From: Gnetum montanum
Taxonomy: Eukaryota > Streptophyta > Gnetopsida > Gnetales > Gnetaceae
Direction: 5' to 3'
NCBI GenBank assembly: GCA_015680685.1
Contig: MNCI01014459.1
Location: 5,335-69,334, forward strand
Length of the DNA: 64,000 nt
Part shown: positions 57,278-64,000 of the stretch, in pieces
Layout of the letters: the number at the start of each line of letters is the position of its first letter
How positions within the stretch are numbered: position 1 is the stretch's first letter
The notes under the pieces: model-generated
Seen by the model: only the letters and a program-made list of their open reading frames with translations
Database searches by the model: none
Told to the model about the DNA's origin: nothing
Translations under genes and position numbers: made by a program

Positions 57278-57880
57278 TGATGAGCAACGAGTACTCCCTA
57301 AGCCCAACCATATGAATCACAAGCATTTCACTAGTGATCTAATCGAATTTCATGGACTTTAGCTCCTAAATGCACAACAGGCAAGGTAGTGACTTAAAGA
57401 TTTGATCATTATCTTCTTGACTTCACTTGTGTAAGTGCAAAGGTATGGTTAAGTATAAGCCAAGGCACATTATTTTTATTGATTTTTTATATTTTATTTT
57501 ATTTAATCTAAATATGAAATAAAGAGAATTCATTGTAAATTAATTAATTAACTATCTAATGTCTTAATCTAACTAGCCTAGCATAAGCATTCAGGCCCAC
57601 CTTCTATGCACATCCTGAACTCATTAGGAATACTACTAGGTTACCAAGTGTTAGGCTATTGGGCGAACTAAGCGATAACGTTGTTGAGATTACCAAGCTT
57701 TAACAGTATGTTTGAGGCATTTGTACTTATGTGTATTAATTAACTAAAAACATGAATGTAAAGTGCATGAATAATAAAATGCATGACAAGAAACATTAAT
57801 CTATTCTTAGTACAACAAGGAGTTCAAAGAATCTTGGTTGTTTACTGAACCTAGGTCCCACCAATGTTAAATCTATAATG
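57278..57880 (-). repeat. LTR fragment, minus orientation
   Basis: The plus strand starts TGATGAGCAACGAGTACTCC and continues with blocks parallel to the R/U5 part of the element C LTR ('cccaaccata', 'gaatttcatggact', 'ccaagg-acatt', 'gattaccaag'). No GATATC-rich U3 or far end is recognised, so it is a fragment. No primer site lies to its left, so it would be a 3' LTR, possibly of minus-strand element D, or a truncated solo LTR. Confidence 0.6.
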
Positions 57881-58909
57881 GTTGGATTTAGTGGTTTTGT
57901 GAGAGCATTGTTTGCTAAAGTAAAAACTTAGTCAATAACAACTGTAAGCCCAAATCTCAAAGGAGTATGGTCAGCATCATGTTGGCAACTTACTGTGAAA
58001 ATTTGTCAAATTTTGCAGATGCTAGGGTATTCTCTAAAAGCAATGCACAATAGTCACAAGGCCTAGTTGTTGTGAAAAATAGGCAAGGGCTTGCTAGGGA
58101 ATCCTACCTAGATGTTGTGAAAGAACAAAGATTTAGCTATTCATAGAGGCGAATGGCAAAAAAGAACTCATGCAGCCGATCCCATTTTGTTGGAACAAGT
58201 TTGAAATGATGATGACTATTTGCCAAAGTAAACCTATCCATATATTAGTAGTCTTTTATTGTTGTAAAAGTTCTACGTTGGTGGCAATGCTTGTAAATGA
58301 CTCTCAAATTGTCATTTAAAACAATAAATATTTAACATGACATGCATATCAAAAGTATAGTGTGAGACTATGCATATGCAATGACTATTCTTAAATATGC
58401 TTACATGTTTGTGGGTAGATAGAGGTGGAACCCAAAAGTACATGTTTGAATAATATAAAAAAGGTTTTTAATTGCAATGAAGCATATAGAATAATGTTAG
58501 GTATAAAAAATATTCTCAATTTTAATGTAGTAGTAGAATAATAGTATGCATTGAGAATAATAAGTAAGAGGTTGAGGATTCAAATTTGATTTATATCAAA
58601 TTCTCACTAGGTTTAAAGAAAGACACTAGTTGATGGTTTTTATTTTCACTATTTTTAAAGAAAGATACATAGAATTTTTCACATACATTAGCATGCATGA
58701 TGGTGCATAGTAATTATGAGTTCCTAAGAAACCTCACCCCAAGGTCATTAGCTCATCTAATTCTAATTCTTCATGTGCAAAAGAGATGATGTGGTTGGTG
58801 CCATCCACATTGGTCAAAGGCCATGACCTATGGGAAGTGAGACATCTTCCACATTTTGTACGTGATCTATTTCTCATTTTCGATCCTTGTGGAATTTTAT
58901 TTTGTACAA
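57881..58909. other. Spacer, nothing recognised
   Basis: AT-rich repeat-like DNA without identifiable coding motif. It may be the 3' internal part or diverged U3 of element D. Confidence 0.35.
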
Positions 58910-59470
58910 CAACCTTCATGTTTGCTTGTGTCTTCCATTGTAGCAACCATCATAAGTGACTCTATGTTTATTATGGCATTCGAAAGTGGCTTGTACCATT
59001 ACACTTCACACTTGCCAATCATCCATATTATCAAACTTTTGTAAGTAGCTCTATGTTTCTTCTAGTATTCATTAGAAGCTTATATTGTCACAATTCACGA
59101 TTGCTAGCCATCATCTTCATGGCCTCATCTTTGTCGTTCAAGGTTCCATCATCCTATTGACATTGAAATTTGAGCTTGATTAAGTCCTTACCTTTGTCCT
59201 TGAAGGTTTCATCATCCTAATAACCTTGAAATTCAAGCTCGACTAGCCACACCACTAACCTTGATAGCAACTTTCATCTTTGCTTGTGGCTTTCATCATA
59301 GCATCCATTGTAAGTGGCTCTATGTTTATTATGGCATTCATAAATGGCTCGTATTGTCACACATCATGGTCATTGGTTACCAATCTTTGTGGCTCCACCT
59401 TTGGCATTCAAGGTTTCATCATCCTACCCACCTTGAAATTCGAGCTCTCCCTTGAGCTCTAAGATTGAGT
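58910..59470. repeat. Imperfect ~358-bp tandem repeat
   Basis: The phrases 'tttgcttgtg-ctt-cat', 'taagtg-ctctatgtttatt' and 'atggcattc' recur with an offset of 358 bp (for example 58961 and 59319). Inside are sub-repeats of 'aaggtttcatcatccta' and 'ccttgaaattcgagctc' (near 59140, 59208 and 59410). No stable open frame is conserved between the units. Confidence 0.75.
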
Positions 59471-60059
59471 TGCACCACTATCCTTAATTGTTGAGCTTGT
59501 CTTCAAATTTTGAACCTACTCCACGCAACATAGGATCTACTAAAGATTTGATACTAATGCTATAGAGTTTAGAGAGGAGTAAGCTTTTTGTAAACTAGAT
59601 ATTTTCTTATGCTCTACTTCTTGGCTTCTGATATTTCCCATTTTTTTGGTACAAGGTTACCAAGGGCTTCATTTGATCATTAGCCTTATCTTTTGAATCT
59701 AAGTATTTCAAATTCTAATCATTTTTTTGTTGGGAGAATTGTTGCTTCTTAGATGCTACAGTTGAGGATTTAGTGGCTTTATGTTGGTTGGAAACAGTCG
59801 AAGACACTGTTTAATTCAAATTTTTTCAAAAGCTTAAAAATGTTTGACATGCATTTATTCAATGAAGGAAAGAAAACCCTTTGAATTGGAAAGAACATAA
59901 AACTAATTTGTTAAATAAAATTGATATGGTTCAATGATAAATGAAAAATTAGGATTGGTCTTTGGAAAGTTAGAGATTCGTGGATTCCTTATTGATTTCT
60001 TTAAAACTTAGTGGCACATTGTGAGCAAGGATGTATTTGATATTATTTTTACAATTTGG

Positions 60060-60335
60060 AGAATAGATGTGATTTTGAAGGAACTGAATGTCACCTAGAT
60101 TTTTCTCCATTTAGAAAAAGATGCTACTTCAAATATCAAAGATTTTCATCTGATCAGCTTGTATTCCATAGTCTATAAATTATCTCCAAATTTCTTGCAA
60201 CTAGAATTAGCATGATCATGGATGAAATTATTGCTCCAGAATAGGCTAGATTTATTAAAGGTAGACATATCTTGGATTAGTCTTTACTCACTCAAGAACT
60301 CATCAAATCAACTAAATATAAAAAAGATCTAGATA
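60060..60335 (+). pseudogene. LINE reverse transcriptase fragment
   Basis: The plus strand reads, across two phases, SNIKDFHLISLYSIVYKLSP and then ATRISMIMDEIIAPE, a TAG, ARFIKGRHILD, a TAG, and SLLTQELI. This is the conserved N-terminal block of plant L1-type RT, in which a D-F-R-P-I-S-L-like strand is followed by a G-R-x-I-x-D motif. Both TAGs fall where Gln is usual. No YADD, endonuclease or zinc domain remains nearby, so it is a short fragment. It is AT-rich, unlike the LINE at 31.4-34.4 kb, so it is older. Confidence 0.75.
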
Positions 60336-61859
60336 AATAACTTGGGGAATGTTGACCAAGAATTTCCCACTTAGAGCAACACATGCTGAGTTGGAGAAGG
60401 TTATCATCTTCCTAGGCCTCATTGTTGGATTGAGGTGATTAGCTGCTATCTTAAAATATGCATGCTTTACCTTTGTAAGGGCACCATACTGCTTGTGGTC
60501 CACTTCATAGCATCATTAGATAAATTCTTTCTTAGCTTTAGGGTTGACCTATGTAGAAATATTACCCAATTTGACACCTATATTTGGCAACTTGAGGGCC
60601 TCAACAATGGCTTCAACCAAGTAGGAGATGGTAATGTCTTTGATTTTAACCGATGTATCTCTTTGTTGGTTGTTCCAGAATAAGTAGATCTTCTTCATAT
60701 GTCATTCTTTATTGTTGGAGAGAATGGGCCATGTGGGAGACCCTTGTAGTTGTGTATGAACCTCTTTAGATGCTAGCTCTAACATGGGTCCAAAGTTCAA
60801 CTCTTGGAGAATAGAACTTTGGACCTCCTTGGTCCTGGTTTTCTCCAAGAAGGCCTCTTTTAGAATGATCTCTAATCTAGACCTTGGCCTATGAGCCTCA
60901 TCTTACCTTAGTTGGCTGGTTTTTACTATGGGAACTTGGTGAATAGATTCGACTTCTAGCTTCTTTCGAAGGGGTCTTGTTGCATGGGTTGCCTCAAGTG
61001 CCTATTCCTAGGGTTATTGTTGATGTTCCCTTCCTCCTCTTGGTCACTTCTCCTTGGGCTGTGAGGGCCCTTCCACTTATAGTCCTTATTTTGGTGCCAT
61101 CTATGATCATAGACATAGCCCATGATTAGCTTTTTACTACATAACCTTTACATATTGTGATATCTTTATCATCAGATTAGGTTATGTTTAGGTTTGTTTG
61201 TGATCTTGGCTGGTTGGATTATTTTAATACTATTATATTTGTTAGCTATCAACTTTTATGTGATGATCTTAACCATTTATGATAGTTGGTTTTAATATTA
61301 TTTTAATAGGTTGACCATGGAAAATTAGAAAAATTTAAAAAAATTTCACCAAAAACCAAAGGTTTATGTTCCCCACAACATAAAGCTTATCTCTAGTAGC
61401 ATGAAGATCGAAAAATAGACTAAATCGAGTTAGTGGTTCAAAAGGTATAATGCTTAGAACATTTGTATTACATGATGCAAAAACTCATCTTTCTCTAGTG
61501 AAAAATGATGCAAAAATGGCTATGTATTACATGTATTTAAACTATTTTTATGGTGTGTCAATGAGGATGTGTTGATGGGGCCACATCAATGTAGTTGCTT
61601 GTAGCAATTTTACACATAAAGAAAAAGAGGAATTTTTGATGAGTTCAAGGATGAAATAAGAGCATGATAGAAGCTAGAAAAATATAGAATGATGAAAACA
61701 ACATGGAAGAGAATAGTGTTGGCTTGGGAAAAGGTATTCCAACACGTTTGGATGAATTCAACATGCTAAAATTAAGAAAATCTCAATGTTTGAATGCAAT
61801 TTGATGGGATTGATCATGCAAATGGCCAATGGATAAGAAGTTTAAATTAAGGTAGACTA
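60336..61859. other. Unassigned region between LINE fragment and element D
   Basis: A plus-strand frame of 82 codons (60435-60683) continues after the LINE fragment but shows no RT motif that I can recognise. The rest carries no gene. It may hold further decayed LINE sequence or the 3' end of element D. Confidence 0.35.
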
Positions 61860-62087
61860 AAGGAAATGTGATTGGATCCTCCCCAAAGTAATGTATGCCC
61901 TTGATGACCTTGCCTGCCCTCATCCCAAGGAGTCTGTAAGCACCAAGGATGATTAATAATCATTTCAAGTTAGAACTCATACCCAAGAGACAAAATGTCA
62001 TAGGATTATGAGATCCTCAAAACAAATGTGCCAAGTAACCATGATATGAGGTAGTGGGGTGGTATGTTATGATTTGGGAATAATGGT

Positions 62088-62106
62088 AGAGAGAGAGAGA
62101 GAGAGA
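62088..62106. repeat. (AG)n microsatellite
   Basis: A perfect AG run of about nine and a half units inside the 3' region of element D. It is absent from the corresponding region of element C. Confidence 0.95.
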
Positions 62107-63129
62107 AAATGGTAAGTAGATGATCTACATCAAGGTAACATAAGATCCATGTGAAGTTTGTGATTAGGATGATTTGATACCATCCCATCCTTAGTATAGA
62201 TCAAGTCCATTCACTTTTAGTGACCTCACATTTCCATATATTTTCCCTTTAACCATCAAGAGTTCATGAAAATTTCCAAAAGATAATCATCACTCCAAGA
62301 GAAGAAGAAAAGAGAAGGAAGATAGAAGGGCCTTAGTTAGAGGGATGCCTTTAGGCATGGGTAACATGTCTTTCTAGTCCCATAACTAGTGCTTGTAGCC
62401 CATTATTGTGCTTAAGGGATGTGCTTTGAATTTCCAAATTTTTTTTACATGGAAACCACACCATGCAAACACGTGCTTCCTTTAATGATCAATAGTAGAA
62501 GTGGTGAGAGACTAATGAAGAAGAATCATAAAACTCGAGAAAGAGTTTGGGAATAGAATATGAAAAGTCCCTTGAAGTAACCATTTTCATTCCATCTTGG
62601 TTTGTTCTAAGTTCATTCAGTAGCCATATCATTGGTTACTTTTAGTTTCAATTTTAAGGACCTCATGCTCCTAGAATATAGAGCCTCTATAGAATAGATG
62701 GAAAGTATGGATTTTGTTGTTGCACTACCTATTATCATGAGAAAATTGATAACTTGTAAATAGAGGTTATAATTAAAAGACAAAAATTTTGGTCATTTAG
62801 AAAATCAATTAGTACATTAAGAACTACATTAAATAGCTTTTAGACTTAACAAAAGTAGGGGCAAAATTAAAGATTTCCTAGAAAATAAGATAACATATGG
62901 AAAAAGAAGCTAAAAGAAAAGTAAAAATAGATATAATAATTGATAAAATAGTCAATAAAATGGAAACATATGAAGAATGGTATAAAACAAAAAGGTCAAA
63001 AATGGTTTAGTCCTCACAAGGTGTTATCATGGATGGCCATCTCCCCCACAATGAAGTTGAGAGGAGGAGACCTGAAAAATAGTGTGCTTGAGTAGATGTT
63101 GAGGTGTTAGTATTGCTGGTTACTTCTTG

Positions 63130-64000
63130 ATTCAATGAAAGGTTTTACTTAGATGTTGACCAATAGTTGTTTCTCTAGGCTTAAGGGATGGTGGATGGTC
63201 ATGAAACCTAAAGGAAAAGTTACATGAATGATGCAAGGTCCTTCCCATGTTTGGAATTTAATATGTTGAGGAACGTGCATGGGGTTTGAGTAGAGGACCT
63301 TATCAATATGTTGAAACTTAACACTCCTTATTCATCCATCATGATGTTTTTTGGCATGTTCCTTGTGCACCTCATTCATAGCTAAGGCTACTTGTCAATT
63401 TTCATCTAGTACATTTAGTATCATGTGGCATTCTCGTTGTGCTAGATTGAGGTCAAGATCTAGCTTAGAAGTTGTTGAAAGTGTACGAAGCTCAACTTGG
63501 ATTAGGAGTTTGGGTAACTTCCTATACACTAACTCATAAGGAGAGTACTCTATAAGAAGTTTCCATGTGGATCAATATGCCCANTTGTGGATCAATATGC
63601 CCATAAATCATCATTGAGTTTTGTGCTCTAGTCCTTATATTTACTAATTATACATGTTAATACTTGGGTTATCTCCCTATTAGTGAATTTAGCTTGACTG
63701 TTGGCTTGGGGGTGATAGGAGATTGTTAATTTATGTTACACCCCCAAGTTTTGCATTAGTTTTCAAAAAGTTACCCTTGTAGCACGACTTTTATTATAAA
63801 AAATAAGTGATCTTGGCACACCAAAGTTATTTACCATACTTTGTTGGACAAATTGTGCTATAGTAGAAGATGAACAATTGGTGAAAATTTTAGATTTAGC
63901 CCACTTAGTGTAGTAGTCAGTAGCTATGATGATGTACATATTTCCAATGGAGATGGAAGTGATGGATCCCATGAAGTCAATACCCCAAATGTCAAAGGGA
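63130..64000 (-). pseudogene. Ty3/gypsy integrase remnant (element D), partial
   Basis: The open part (63972-63763) has IIIATDYYTKWAKSKIF, the first catalytic Asp of the integrase core, and then NNFGVPRSLIFYNKSR, where the second catalytic Asp is Tyr. Downstream is YHPQANSQAKFTNREI, where the catalytic Glu position is Lys. DDLWAY and, after several stops, MNEVHKEHAKKHHD, VLYSNPMHVP and HIKFQTWEGPCIIH follow, corresponding to the C-terminal DNA-binding region. Integrase joins retrotransposon DNA to chromosomes. All but one catalytic residue is lost, so it is inactive. A 38-bp artefact at 63566-63603 adds to the breaks. Confidence 0.85.
63566..63603. repeat. 18-bp direct duplication around a single N
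   Basis: TGTGGATCAATATGCCCA occurs at 63566-63583 and again at 63586-63603, separated by N (63584) and one base. This looks like an unmerged contig overlap. Confidence 0.9.

Larger units (their letters stand above)
61860..64000 (-). mobile_element. Element D: Ty3/gypsy retrotransposon, integrase and 3' region (runs off the window)
   Basis: On the minus strand, from the right window edge, an integrase core and C-terminal part (64000 to about 63130) are followed by a 3' non-coding block (62560-61860) that matches element C 44790-45500 in order. D therefore belongs to the same group as C but retains pol. Its 5' part lies beyond the window. Its 3' LTR may be the minus-oriented fragment at 57278, with the LINE fragment inserted between. 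Confidence 0.7.

Overview
The window looks like nuclear DNA of a large, repeat-rich plant genome, most plausibly a gymnosperm such as a conifer. This is inferred from the dense nested and decayed Ty3/gypsy LTR retrotransposons, an L1-type plant LINE, an endogenous caulimovirid, strong AT bias with CpG loss in the repeats, and the absence of any intact cellular gene. No sequence here is a confident functional protein-coding gene. Every recognisable coding stretch is a fossil with stops or frameshifts. There are two assembly gaps (33688-34339 and 45531-46454) and two single-N joins.

Layout. 1-6.4 kb holds two generations of tandem duplication (about 2 kb units, then 298-bp units) in non-coding DNA. 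6.6-10.2 kb is a decayed minus-strand Ty3/gypsy element with reverse transcriptase and protease remnants. 11.9-15.0 kb is a plus-strand LTR plus gag remnant (element A). It is interrupted at 15001 by element B (15001-29926), a full LTR-to-LTR element with a near-perfect target-site duplication, a tRNA-Asp-type primer site, gag, protease and an unusual coiled-coil ORF next to the 3' LTR. An endogenous caulimovirid (about 19.5-24.7 kb; coat-protein, protease, RT, RNase H, promoter) sits inside B. 31.4-34.4 kb is a GC-rich, 5'-truncated L1-type LINE.

34.4-43.1 kb is mainly low-copy-looking AT-rich DNA with short tandem duplications and a few CpG-retaining patches. 43.1-50.36 kb is element C, a minus-strand LTR retrotransposon of the same broad family as A and B, again with gag and protease but little room for pol. 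Just beyond it, 50435-51686 is a 0.6-kb inverted repeat. Both arms encode the same broken fragment of a protein-primed family-B DNA polymerase of the type carried by linear mitochondrial plasmids. 51.7-56.4 kb is CpG-retaining DNA without recognised genes.

56424-57225 is a solo LTR with a perfect 5-bp target duplication. It is followed by an opposite-strand LTR fragment, a LINE fragment near 60.1-60.3 kb, and element D (minus strand, to the window end), which carries an integrase remnant and shares its 3' non-coding region with element C. Elements A, B, C and D, the solo LTR and the LTR fragment appear to form one related group. B and C look like gag-protease (non-autonomous) members, whereas D retains integrase.
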